In this document: positions 7,631 to 16,164 of the stretch, piece by piece
Layout of the letters: every line of letters begins with the position of its first letter
Position numbering within the stretch: the stretch's first letter is position 1
NCBI GenBank assembly: GCA_020634235.1
Contig: JACKCB010000002.1
Location: 868,001-932,000 of the forward strand
Reading direction: 5' to 3'
DNA from: Ardenticatenaceae bacterium
GTDB taxonomy: Bacteria > Chloroflexota > Anaerolineae > Promineifilales > Promineifilaceae
DNA length: 64,000 bases
Program-made: the position numbers and the translations under genes
The notes under the pieces: model-generated
The model's database searches: none
The model's input: only the letters and a program-made list of their open reading frames with translations
What the model was told of the DNA's origin: nothing

Positions 7631-10600
7631 CTACTGAGCGGTCAACATCCCGACCCGCGCATAATCATCCGCCGTCAGGTCAGGCTGCTGCGTGTCCTTC
7701 ACAGTGAAGTCGCTGAGCCACGCCTCCTGCTGTCCTTCATCCGGCCAGACCAGGTCGATGACGCGGGTGTGGTTGGTGGCCCCGGCCGGGGCACCACCAA
7801 TACGCCACTGCTCGGCCACCGGCTGAACGTCGCGCACGCGCATCACGCCGGCACTGGGGAACCCTTCCTGGCTCATCACCACCGCCGCATAACGCCACCC
7901 GGCCGGGTCGTCACCCAAAATGCTCTTGGGCACACGCACCGTCACCTTCTGCTGCCCGGCATCGGCCAGCACAAAGAACTCGCTCGCCTCGGCAATCTTT
8001 TCCTGGCCGTCGTCGGCCGCCGGGATAAAGATACCCGACTCCCAACCCTCTATCGTGATGGCGAAGTCCCAGGCATATTCCGGCAGGAAGGCCAGGTTCC
8101 GGCCGGGCAGCATCGCCCGGCCCCCTTGCCCGTCACCATCCTGGTCAATGTAGATGTCGAAGGTTTGCAGCGACAGGCCATTGCCACCGCCCCACGGATT
8201 GTCTACCGGTCCGTTCATGGTGAACTTAAAGACGATGTTCTCTTCGTCGTAACCCACCTGGAAGTTGACAATGTCGAAGTTGCCATTGCTGAAGACGCCA
8301 TCTTGCGGGTAGGTGTAGCTGCCAGGGCCGTGGTCGTCCCCGGCCGGGTCGTTCACCTCAAACACAATCGTCGTCGTCCCCAGATCGGGCACAGCCACCA
8401 CGGCCGGGCCGGTGGGCAGTTGAGCGGCATCAACCACCACGCTTTCGCCAGCGACGCTGGTCGCCTGGGCATAGAAAAGGCGCATGGTTACCTGGTCGCC
8501 CACGTCGGGGTTGCCCAGGTCCGCCAACGGCAGGGCCAGCTCAATGTTGTTGGCCCCCACGGCCAGCATCTCCAGCGCCGTGCCCTCGGCCGCCCAGCTC
8601 TCATCAGCAGCCAGGAACAGAGTCCCGGCCGGGGCGTCATCCACCAGGCCCAGGCGCACCAGCCGGTTCGCCGCAAAGCCCAGCACCGTCCCCCCCATCG
8701 AGAAATTGGCAATCGGATCACTACCCGGCACCTTCAAGAAAACATCAATGCTCCCCGCCGCCAGCGTCTCGGCCGCATCACCGCTGGTGGCAATGTTCAG
8801 GTAAAGATTCTTGCCATCAAAGCCATAGGTCAGGCTCTCAAACGGGTTCTCGGCCGCGGCCATCACCCCCCCCTCCGCCAGATACACACCGCCGGCATCC
8901 CATTCGCCCGCTTCAATCTCGCCATCGATCACCGGCGAGATCAGGCCTGTGGATGCCTGGTTGGCCGTTACCGCCTGCTGCGGGATGATGGGAATATCCA
9001 GGTAGGTAGGCGGCTCTTCACCCAGCGCTACATACACCCCCTTCAACGTGTCCCGAAACTGCTGGTCAAAATCGGTATCATTGCCCGAATTCTGGTCCGA
9101 GCCATACCACCAGAACCAGTCAGAGCCTTGGGCAATGAACATCAGCGTCTGCGCTTCGGCCAATGCTTCCGGCGTCGTCTGGCGCGTGCCATTCTCATAC
9201 TTCTCCAGCACGCTGCGCGTCCGCGCCAGGTAATCCCAGGCCAGATTCTCCTCCTCCTCACCAATCCAGGTCGAAAAATCATGGTTGATCCAGGAGCCGG
9301 CCCACAGCGTTTCAATCTGCGGCTGGTCGGGGGCCAGGGCCAGGAATTCACTGGGCGTCACCGTCTTAATCAGCGGATCGCTGCTCAGCCGTTCATACAG
9401 GCTGTTCAAGAACTCCTTACCATCGTTCTCGTAATACTCCCACGCGTTCTCACCATCCAAAATCACCGACACCAGGAAAGGCCCTTCCGCGCCATCGGCC
9501 ATCAAGGCATCCCGAATATCATGGATGCGCTTCACAAAATCGGCCGCGGCAATGCTGCCGCCCAAACCGGAATAGGTAAAACCAACCTTGTCGGAGATTA
9601 CCACATCACGGAAGACGATGGCCACCGGGCCACCCACGCCCCCCTCCACATAGTAGGGTCGGTAAAGCACTTCCGGCTGGTCCACCAGATCGTTGGCGTC
9701 GCGGGTGAAGCCAGAGAAGCCCAGGCTGTTGGCCAGCACGCCCTCATCAGAAGCCATCCACTGGATGCCGTTGCGGGCCACCATGCTGACCATCTCTTGC
9801 GCCACCGAACCTTCGGCCGGCCACATGCCGGTGGGTGGCTGGCCAAAGTGCTCCTCATACAATTGCACGCCCAATTCCACCTGGCGCAGCGCATCTTCGC
9901 CGTGAACAAACCGCTCATTGGGCAGTTGAATGTCTGGCAGGGCCACCTTGGCCAGGTCGGTGCTGATGAGCAGCGGCAGAATGGGGTGGGTGAATGGGGT
10001 CATCGTCACCTCAATCTGGCCCGCATCTTGCAGCTCCCGGTGGATGGGGATGACTTCTTGAACCAGCCGTATGTGTTCGGCAAAGAGGATCTCTTTGTCC
10101 GCCTCGCTGAAGTTCTCGCCCTTGGCCACCAGGCTGGCCAGCGGTTCCTGGGCCAGCCAGTCGGGGTCGGTCCAGGCCAGGTTGAACATGATTTGCAGGT
10201 CCAGGTAATCCTGGGTTTCGTAGACGCTCATAGGGTCGTCGGCGCTGTCCCGCTTGGTCAGCAGCTCCTGGTAGCGAGGGAAGCGCTCGATGATATTGCG
10301 GTTGGTGTCAAAGAAGCGGTCCAGGATGAACTGCTTTTGCTCGTCGGTCAGCTCCCCGGCCGGGATCTCCGCATGCACCCAGTACAAATCTTTCGCCCCC
10401 CCGGCCAGATCATCCAACTGGCGGATGAGGCTGGGGGTCAGGTTAAAGGTCACATGCACATCGGGATACTCCTTCAGCATCGCCGCCATGTCCACGTAAT
10501 CCTTGGTAGCGTGCACCCGTACCCACGGCTTAGCGTAGATACCCGTCTCCGGGTCCTTGTAATAGACTGGCTGGTGCTGGTGCCAGATAATCGACAGGTA

Positions 10601-10771
10601 AATCGGCTCCTCCCCGGCCGCGACCCCACCCTCACTGCCGGCACTGTCGCCCGCCTCGGTCGTCGCCTGCGGGCCTTCCGTGGGCTGCGCCTCACTGTTG
10701 CTATCCGAACAGCCAGCCAACCCCAACGCCAAAATCAAGATCATTAGCAGCGTAATCGTCAACTTGCGCAT
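7631..10771 (-). CDS. GH57 glycoside hydrolase lipoprotein with C-terminal glucan-binding-type domains
   Basis: Predicted 1046 residues. I start at the ATG 10771 because GAGGAG precedes it; a GTG at 10783 would overlap that site. A lipobox L-A-G-C (C21) predicts surface anchoring. The GH57 domain (about 55-480) begins with W-H-Q-H-Q-P; W-P-A-E-G-S (~314) holds the likely nucleophile and L-D-G-E-N-A-W (~436) the likely acid/base. Residues ~600-780 look DOMON-like, and the last ~200, with a D-x-D-G-D-G-Q-G loop, resemble the C-terminal module of glucodextranases and amylopullulanases. It probably acts on extracellular starch or glycogen-type glucans; exact specificity is unknown. Confidence 0.88.
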   Translation of the reverse strand: MRKLTITLLMILILALGLAGCSDSNSEAQPTEGPQATTEAGDSAGSEGGVAAGEEPIYLSIIWHQHQPVYYKDPETGIYAKPWVRVHATKDYVDMAAMLKEYPDVHVTFNLTPSLIRQLDDLAGGAKDLYWVHAEIPAGELTDEQKQFILDRFFDTNRNIIERFPRYQELLTKRDSADDPMSVYETQDYLDLQIMFNLAWTDPDWLAQEPLASLVAKGENFSEADKEILFAEHIRLVQEVIPIHRELQDAGQIEVTMTPFTHPILPLLISTDLAKVALPDIQLPNERFVHGEDALRQVELGVQLYEEHFGQPPTGMWPAEGSVAQEMVSMVARNGIQWMASDEGVLANSLGFSGFTRDANDLVDQPEVLYRPYYVEGGVGGPVAIVFRDVVISDKVGFTYSGLGGSIAAADFVKRIHDIRDALMADGAEGPFLVSVILDGENAWEYYENDGKEFLNSLYERLSSDPLIKTVTPSEFLALAPDQPQIETLWAGSWINHDFSTWIGEEEENLAWDYLARTRSVLEKYENGTRQTTPEALAEAQTLMFIAQGSDWFWWYGSDQNSGNDTDFDQQFRDTLKGVYVALGEEPPTYLDIPIIPQQAVTANQASTGLISPVIDGEIEAGEWDAGGVYLAEGGVMAAAENPFESLTYGFDGKNLYLNIATSGDAAETLAAGSIDVFLKVPGSDPIANFSMGGTVLGFAANRLVRLGLVDDAPAGTLFLAADESWAAEGTALEMLAVGANNIELALPLADLGNPDVGDQVTMRLFYAQATSVAGESVVVDAAQLPTGPAVVAVPDLGTTTIVFEVNDPAGDDHGPGSYTYPQDGVFSNGNFDIVNFQVGYDEENIVFKFTMNGPVDNPWGGGNGLSLQTFDIYIDQDGDGQGGRAMLPGRNLAFLPEYAWDFAITIEGWESGIFIPAADDGQEKIAEASEFFVLADAGQQKVTVRVPKSILGDDPAGWRYAAVVMSQEGFPSAGVMRVRDVQPVAEQWRIGGAPAGATNHTRVIDLVWPDEGQQEAWLSDFTVKDTQQPDLTADDYARVGMLTAQ

Positions 10772-10869
10772 TTCTCTCCTCACAATAATGATTATCGGCC
10801 TATCTGGTCAGGCGGTTAGCCAACCGCCCTCACAATTCCCACTGGCCTGGCAGCCCACCAAACTGGCAG

Positions 10870-11181
10870 CTAGCCGGCCAACTCCTTCGCCACAGGGTGG
10901 TCTGGATGGGCGGCCAGGACAGCACGGTAGATGGCCTGGGCCGCGTGGGCATCGCCGGCCTGCGCCAGCGCCGCCGCGGCGGCACACGCCTCGTCCGGTT
11001 TCATCGCTTCGGGCGTCATCTTGCCGCCCAGCATGTAGCAAAATGCTTTGTAGCCCACCTTGGGGCCATCGCTGTTCACCAGGCGGCGCAGCTCAGCTAC
11101 CGTTTGCGCCGCGTCCAATGCTTCGGCCACCCGCTTCAATTCCGCGTAACTGGCCACAGGGGAGTAGGATTTGCTAGCCAT
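10870..11181 (-). CDS. Small hypothetical protein, helical
   Basis: Predicted 103 residues; a GAGG site lies about 8 bp before the ATG. The second half is alanine-rich and TPR-like (A-Q-A-G-D-A-H-A-A-Q-A-I-Y-R-A-V-L-A-A-H-P), suggesting helical hairpins and a protein-binding role. No catalytic motif is seen. It lies downstream of queA on the same strand, 70 bp away. Confidence 0.6.
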   Translation of the reverse strand: MASKSYSPVASYAELKRVAEALDAAQTVAELRRLVNSDGPKVGYKAFCYMLGGKMTPEAMKPDEACAAAAALAQAGDAHAAQAIYRAVLAAHPDHPVAKELAG

Positions 11182-11251
11182 AAGGGACCTCGGTTAACAG
11201 ACAACAGTTCGCAATGGCAGGGGCAGGCGCCGCTGCGCCTGACGCATCAGA

Positions 11252-12367
11252 TCATGAATCGCTGACCAGCATCGCATCCCCAAAGGAGTAGAAGCGGTAC
11301 TGTTCGGTAATGGCGGTCTGGTAGGCGGCCAGGAGCTGTTCCCGGCCGGTGAAAGCGGCCACCATCATCAGCAGCGACGATTTGGGCAGATGAAAGTTGG
11401 TCAACATCACGTCCACCGCCCGGTAGCGGTAGCCAGGATAGATGTAAAGGTCGGTGGGGCCGGTGAAGGCGGCCACCGGTTTCCAGGGGCACAGGTTGCT
11501 CGTCTCCCCGGCCGCGTCGCGCTGGCTAATGGTCTGCAAACTGCCGCCAATGCCGGCCGAACGCAGCGCCGCCGTCTCCAGCACCCGCGTGCTGGTGGTC
11601 CCCACGGCCACCAGCCGGCCGCCGGCCAGCTTGGCCTCGTTGATGCGCCGCGCCGCGTCCGGGGAGAGACTGGCCCACTCGCTGTGGATAGTGTGCTCGG
11701 CAATGTGCGCCGCGGACACCGGCTTGAAGGTGTCTAGCCCCACGTGCAGCGTACAGGTTTCAAACAACACGCCCTTGTCACGCAGGGCCAAAAGCAAGTC
11801 ACCGGTGAAATGCAGCCCGGCGGTGGGGGCAGCCGCCGACCCGGCCGGGCGGGCATACACCGTCTGGTAACGTTCCCCATCGGCCAGCGCGGTGTGGATG
11901 TAGGGCGGCAGCGGCGTGTGCCCCAGCGTCTCCAGCCAATCATCCAGCGGCTGGCTAAACTGCACCTCCCGCTGCGGGCCATCCAACACGGTCACAATCG
12001 TCGCCGTGATGGGGCTATCCTGGCCATCCGCCTCATGCAGCACAATTTCGCTGCCCAGGCCCAGTTTTTTGCCCCCGGCCAACGCCCGCCAGCGGTCGCT
12101 GGCCAGCCGCTCCAGCAGCAGCAGCTCCACCTGGCCGCCGCTGGCCGCCTTGTGGCCATACAGCCGGGCCGGGATCACCCGGCTGTTGTTGGCTACCAGG
12201 ATATCCCCCGGCCGGAGCAGATCCACCAGGTCACGGAAGAGGTGGTGGCTCACCCGGCCGGTGCGGCGCGACAGCACCAACAGCCGGCTGGCATCGCGTG
12301 GTTCCAGCGGCTCCTGGGCAATCAGCGCCGGCGGCAGATCATAGTCGTAGTCTTGAAGTTGCAGCAT
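11252..12367 (-). CDS. queA: tRNA preQ1(34) S-adenosylmethionine ribosyltransferase-isomerase
   Basis: Predicted 371 residues. QueA moves the ribosyl moiety of SAM onto preQ1 in tRNA to make epoxyqueuosine. Family stretches are plain: Y-D-L-P-P-A-L-I-A-Q-E-P at the N terminus, V-A-N-N-S-R-V-I-P-A-R-L, P-T-A-G-L-H-F-T, H-V-G-L-D-T-F-K-P-V and V-G-T-T-S-T-R-V-L-E. A Pro-Ala-Gly-Ser insert before A-A-A-P-T-A-G comes from a CCCGGCCGGG copy. It is the third gene of ruvB-DUF2905-queA, a gene order found in many bacteria. Confidence 0.96.
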   Translation of the reverse strand: MLQLQDYDYDLPPALIAQEPLEPRDASRLLVLSRRTGRVSHHLFRDLVDLLRPGDILVANNSRVIPARLYGHKAASGGQVELLLLERLASDRWRALAGGKKLGLGSEIVLHEADGQDSPITATIVTVLDGPQREVQFSQPLDDWLETLGHTPLPPYIHTALADGERYQTVYARPAGSAAAPTAGLHFTGDLLLALRDKGVLFETCTLHVGLDTFKPVSAAHIAEHTIHSEWASLSPDAARRINEAKLAGGRLVAVGTTSTRVLETAALRSAGIGGSLQTISQRDAAGETSNLCPWKPVAAFTGPTDLYIYPGYRYRAVDVMLTNFHLPKSSLLMMVAAFTGREQLLAAYQTAITEQYRFYSFGDAMLVSDS

Positions 12368-12388
12368 AGATCGTGTGCCGGCCGTTGG

Positions 12389-12631
12389 CTAGCGGCGCAG
12401 AATTCGGATGAGAACATTGAGCAAAATCGTGCCCACCAGGCTGATAAGCAACATCGTCGCCAGCGGCACATACACCTTAAAATTCTCTCCCTCGTAACGC
12501 AGATCGCCGGGCAGTTGGCCCAACCAGGGCAAGAAACGGGCCGCCAGGCCAATAAGCAGCCCCACACAGGCAATGGCCAGGCCCACAAAAACCAGTACTC
12601 GCGCCAGTTCCGTCATTTGCGTCCTCGTCAA
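12389..12631 (-). CDS. DUF2905-family membrane protein
   Basis: Predicted 80 residues with two membrane helices flanking the family signature L-P-G-D-L-R-Y-E-G-E-N-F-K-V-Y-V-P-L-A-T. The biochemical role is unknown. Members are very often found next to ruvB and queA, exactly as here: 12 bp after the ruvB stop and 21 bp before queA, so the three are probably one transcript. Confidence 0.9.
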   Translation of the reverse strand: MTRTQMTELARVLVFVGLAIACVGLLIGLAARFLPWLGQLPGDLRYEGENFKVYVPLATMLLISLVGTILLNVLIRILRR

Positions 12632-12643
12632 AATATCGCCGGT

Positions 12644-13699
12644 TTAGAGCAGCCGGGGCTGCTGTACGTCGGGGGCGTTGGGGGCGCTGCTTTGGGGCAG
12701 GCCCAGGTGGCTATAGGCGTGCGGCGTAGCCACCCGGCCGCGGGCTGTCCGCTCCAAAAAGCCCAATTGCAGCAGGTAAGGTTCCACCACATCCATAATG
12801 GTGTCCGGCTCTTCGCTAATCGAGGCGGCTATGGTATCCAGCCCCACTGGGCCGCCACCAAATTTGCTGATGATGGCTTTTAGCACCCGGCGGTCCAGGT
12901 TGTCCAACCCCAGCCGGTCGATCTCCAGCAGGTTCAGGGCGGCTTCGGCCACGGCCAGGTCAATGTGCCCATCGGCCCGCACCTGGGCGTAGTCGCGCAC
13001 GCGGCGCAGCAGCCGCAGGGCCACCCGCGGTGTGCCCCTGGCCCGGCGCGCGATCTCATGCGCCCCGGCCGGGTCAATATCCACCCCCAAAATCACCGCC
13101 CCGCGCGTCACAATCGTCTCCATCGCCGGCAGCTCGTAGAAATCCATGCGGTACAGCGCCCCAAAGCGCGCCCGCAGCGGCGCCGTGAGCAAGGCCAGCC
13201 GGGTTGTCGCCCCAATCACCGTAAAGCGCGGCAGCTTCAGGCGCACATTCTTGGCCCCCGGTCCCTTGCCCACCACCAGGTCCAACACAAAATCCTCCAT
13301 CGCCGGGTAAAGAATCTCCTCCACCGCCCGCCCCAGGCGATGCACCTCGTCGATGAACAGGATATCACCGGCCCGCAAATTGGTCAGAATGGCCGCCAGG
13401 TCCCCACCCCGTTCAATCGCCGGCCCGGCCGTAATGCGAATATTCACCTTCATCTCGTTGGCCACAATGTGGGCCAGCGTCGTCTTGCCCAAACCAGGCG
13501 GCCCATGAAACAACACGTGGTCCAGCGGCTCCTGCCGCGCCCTGGCCGCCTCAATCAAGATGCTCAGGTTCGCCTTCATCCGCTCTTGCCCGGTAAAATC
13601 GTCCAGGCGCTGCGGGCGCAGCATCAAATCAAGCCGCCTATCCTCAGATCGCTGCTTACCGGAAATCTGGCGTTCTGGTTCGCGTTTGTCCGTCGTCAT
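12644..13699 (-). CDS. ruvB: Holliday junction branch-migration ATPase RuvB
   Basis: Predicted 351 residues. RuvB forms the hexameric motor that drives branch migration with RuvA. Walker A is G-P-P-G-L-G-K-T-T-L-A, Walker B F-I-D-E-V-H-R-L, sensor I G-A-T-T-R, and the C-terminal winged helix contains F-L-E-R-T-A-R-G-R-V-A-T. The N-terminal extension is about 20 charged residues. First gene of ruvB-DUF2905-queA; divergent from upp with about 135 bp between start codons. ruvA and ruvC are not in the window. Confidence 0.97.
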   Translation of the reverse strand: MTTDKREPERQISGKQRSEDRRLDLMLRPQRLDDFTGQERMKANLSILIEAARARQEPLDHVLFHGPPGLGKTTLAHIVANEMKVNIRITAGPAIERGGDLAAILTNLRAGDILFIDEVHRLGRAVEEILYPAMEDFVLDLVVGKGPGAKNVRLKLPRFTVIGATTRLALLTAPLRARFGALYRMDFYELPAMETIVTRGAVILGVDIDPAGAHEIARRARGTPRVALRLLRRVRDYAQVRADGHIDLAVAEAALNLLEIDRLGLDNLDRRVLKAIISKFGGGPVGLDTIAASISEEPDTIMDVVEPYLLQLGFLERTARGRVATPHAYSHLGLPQSSAPNAPDVQQPRLL

Positions 13700-13835
13700 A
13701 GGCCGGGATTATACGTCATCATGGGCGGCTTGCGTATTTTTAGCCGGTTCAGGGTAAAATGCAGCCAGATGCGTGCTTCGTGTTCCGTCATTGTCCATTG
13801 CTTGTTGTCTGCTGCCTGTCCCCAGGAGGTCCCTC

Positions 13836-14456
13836 ATGGTCTACGAATCTCAACACCCACTGGTAAAGCACAAATTAACGCTGCTGCGCGATGTGGCCAC
13901 CGAATCTAAGAAGTTCCGCGAACTGATCCGCGAGCTGGCCATTCTGCTGGCCTATGAAGCCACCGCCGATTTGCAGGTCCGGCCGGTGCCGGTGCAAACC
14001 CCCATGGGCGAAGCGCAGGGGCACGTGCTAACCGACAAAATCGGCCTGATCCCGATTCTGCGCGCCGGGCTAGGTATGGTTGACGGTATCTGGGAGATGA
14101 TGCCGGGGGCGGAGGTGTGGCACATTGGCCTTTACCGGGACGAGGAGACGCTGCGCCCGGTCTTTTACTACAACAAGCTGCCCACCAGCCCCACGGTGCA
14201 GGTTTGCCTGGTGCTGGACCCCATGCTGGCCACCGGAGGCTCGGCCATTGCGGCAGTAGATATGTTGAAGCGCTGGGGTGCTAACCAGATCAAGTTTCTG
14301 GCCATCCTGGCCGCGCCGGAGGGGATTGCCGCATTACAAACGGCACACCCGGACGTGCCCATCTACGTGGCCAAGATTGACCAGCGGCTAAACGACATTG
14401 GCTACATTGTGCCCGGCCTGGGCGACGCCGGCGACCGGCAGTTTGGCACGGGCTAG
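13836..14456 (+). CDS. upp: Uracil phosphoribosyltransferase
   Basis: Predicted 206 residues, close to the usual 208-209. The start is set by AGGAGGT immediately upstream (13824-13830), ignoring the open frame back to 13773. It salvages uracil with PRPP to UMP. Family motifs: P-I-L-R-A-G-L-G-M, the PRPP loop L-V-L-D-P-M-L-A-T-G-G-S, and the C-terminal uracil-binding region G-Y-I-V-P-G-L-G-D-A-G-D-R-x-F-G. Monocistronic in appearance. Confidence 0.96.
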   Translation: MVYESQHPLVKHKLTLLRDVATESKKFRELIRELAILLAYEATADLQVRPVPVQTPMGEAQGHVLTDKIGLIPILRAGLGMVDGIWEMMPGAEVWHIGLYRDEETLRPVFYYNKLPTSPTVQVCLVLDPMLATGGSAIAAVDMLKRWGANQIKFLAILAAPEGIAALQTAHPDVPIYVAKIDQRLNDIGYIVPGLGDAGDRQFGTG

Positions 14457-14493
14457 CTGAAAAAGAAGGCCGGCGTGTAGGACGTACAGGCTG

Positions 14494-15549
14494 TTAGTTG
14501 AGATCACAAAGAGGGTAGGTTTCCCGGCCGGAGCGCCAGGGCTGGGCATACCAATCCAGATACTCGGCCACGCGGCTGATCCAGTAGCTGTTTTCGTGCG
14601 TGCCCTCATTCAGGTGCCACTCGTGGGGGATACCGGCCGCGGCCATGTCTTCATGCAGGCGCAGGGTATTGGGCAGCAGGTAATCGTCCTGGCCAATATC
14701 CAGGTAGATGCGCAGGTCGCCCAGGTCGTTGCTCAGGGCGGTGTACTGCGGGTTGATATTGGGCCCGGCCGCGGAGTCGATGAGGGCCGCGCTGTGCCCG
14801 CCCACGCTGACAAACTTATCCGGGTGCTGGAAGGCGATTTCCAGCGACCAGTAGCCGCCACGCGAGAGGCCACCAATCGCCCGCCGCGAGGGATGGACTG
14901 AAGCGCAGTAGTTGGCCTCAATGTAAGGGATGACCTCGGTCATGATCACGCCTTCGTAGGAGTTGGGACCGCCGGAGCTGTTGTTGGCCACCCAGCCGCC
15001 ATCGGCCATCACAATGATGAAGGGGGCCATTTCGCCGGCCAGCATCGCTTCGTTGGCGGCTTCGTCCAGGCCCGCTTCATCCCAGAAACTCTCGTCCTGG
15101 GTGTTGCCGGCAAACATGTACAGCGTGGGATAAACCTGGCCGGTTTCGCTGTAGCAAGGGGGTAGAAAAACGCGCACGTCCAGCGCGCCGTAGGCCAGTT
15201 GGCTGGGAACGGTCTCGGAGACAACCCGGCCGGGAGTGAGGCAGGGCACGGGGGTGGCGGTAGGCGTGGCCGTGAAGCGGGGCGGGGTGGCCACTGACAG
15301 CCGGGCCGTTGGCTGCGGGTTCGGGGTGGGGTCCGTCCCGGCCGGGGCGTTCTCCTCCACCAGAGGGGTCGCCGGCAGCCCATTGGCCACCAGCTCCTGG
15401 GCGGCCACGACCTGGCCGGACGATTCAGTGGCCATATCAACCACCGGCGGGGCATCTGGGCCATTGGGGAGGGCGGGCAGGCCAGTGCAGGCGGCCAACA
15501 GTGCCAGCAGCAGTATCAGGCTGAACAAGACACGCTTGGGAAGCTTCAT
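14494..15549 (-). CDS. Secreted esterase D-type alpha/beta-hydrolase lipoprotein
   Basis: Predicted 351 residues from the internal ATG 15549, which gives a clean lipoprotein signal with L-L-A-A-C; the frame is open further upstream to 15726 but that part lacks export features. A Thr/Pro-rich linker follows. The esterase domain (about 115-345) has the nucleophile elbow G-L-S-R-G-G, D-I-G-Q-D-D for the acid and E-G-T-H-E-N for the histidine. Family members include feruloyl esterases and S-formylglutathione-hydrolase relatives; here a carbohydrate-ester substrate at the cell surface is a guess. A CCCGGCCGGG copy sits just upstream of the start, where no good ribosome-binding site is seen. Confidence 0.85.
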   Translation of the reverse strand: MKLPKRVLFSLILLLALLAACTGLPALPNGPDAPPVVDMATESSGQVVAAQELVANGLPATPLVEENAPAGTDPTPNPQPTARLSVATPPRFTATPTATPVPCLTPGRVVSETVPSQLAYGALDVRVFLPPCYSETGQVYPTLYMFAGNTQDESFWDEAGLDEAANEAMLAGEMAPFIIVMADGGWVANNSSGGPNSYEGVIMTEVIPYIEANYCASVHPSRRAIGGLSRGGYWSLEIAFQHPDKFVSVGGHSAALIDSAAGPNINPQYTALSNDLGDLRIYLDIGQDDYLLPNTLRLHEDMAAAGIPHEWHLNEGTHENSYWISRVAEYLDWYAQPWRSGRETYPLCDLN

Positions 15550-15581
15550 GGGTGCGGTGATCCCGGCCGGGGGCCGGCCAA

Positions 15582-16016
15582 CTACCAGGGCAGCGGCACC
15601 GGCGGTTCTGCCATCAGCCGCTGGTACGCCCCTTGCCAGGTATCTGCCTTGCGCGTCATCGACTTCAATTCGATGTCGCCAAACTGGGGGAAAAGCTCGA
15701 CCATCAACTGCGGCACCAGGTCCCACGCCTCGTGGCGCAGCACATCATCCAGATTCGCCGCCGCTTCCCGCGTCCACTCCCACTCCCGAATAAAGCGCTC
15801 TGACTTCATCCAATACCCCCGCTTTTCCCAGGCCTCGGCGGTCGTTTCCACGCCGCCCCAAATCTCGCGCAGGGCATAAACAACCGTGGCCAGCATATCT
15901 TTGGCTTCGGCATCTATTTTGGGTTTGTGGCTCAGGTTGCGCAGCATCTCGGCAATGGTGCGGCGGCATTGGTTTCTAACCTTGGTGGGGCTGTTGGTGT
16001 TGATTACACGACTCAT
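15582..16016 (-). CDS. Conserved hypothetical protein
   Basis: Predicted 144 residues from ATG 16016, chosen because AGAGGAAT lies 5-12 bp upstream; the longer frame to 16235 has no such support. The protein is soluble, helical and Trp-rich (W-G-G-V, W-E-K-R-G-Y-W, W-E-W-T-R-E). The N terminus carries C-R-R-T-I-A-E-M-L. No recognisable catalytic motif. It precedes the esterase gene on the same strand by 32 bp and may be co-transcribed. Confidence 0.65.
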   Translation of the reverse strand: MSRVINTNSPTKVRNQCRRTIAEMLRNLSHKPKIDAEAKDMLATVVYALREIWGGVETTAEAWEKRGYWMKSERFIREWEWTREAAANLDDVLRHEAWDLVPQLMVELFPQFGDIELKSMTRKADTWQGAYQRLMAEPPVPLPW

Positions 16017-16069
16017 ACATATTCCTCTAAACTTATGGTAGCACGTCCGTTCCAAAGCGCCAAAGTCTC

Positions 16070-16100
16070 TTGCAATTCGCCCCGGCCGGGGTAGTATAAA
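16070..16100 (+). promoter_or_regulatory. Possible promoter of the Clp-like gene with the palindrome as spacer
   Basis: TTGCAA (16070-16075) and TATAAA (16095-16100) are separated by 19 bp, two more than ideal, and the spacer holds the extended CCCCGGCCGGGG. Weak evidence on its own. Confidence 0.3.
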
Positions 16101-16164
16101 GCCCGTCAGCAAATCAGCCAGCCAACTCAACAGCGGAATACGCGCACCAAACACGAACCATTCC

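Noticed and set aside
7769..10747. 992-codon open frame on the plus strand opposite the GH57 gene
   Set aside because: It is a GC3-driven shadow: the minus strand encodes a clean GH57 lipoprotein with catalytic motifs, while this frame gives a low-complexity His/Arg/Gln-rich product.
11744..12883. 379-codon plus-strand frame opposite queA and DUF2905
   Set aside because: Antisense of two well-conserved genes; no family features.
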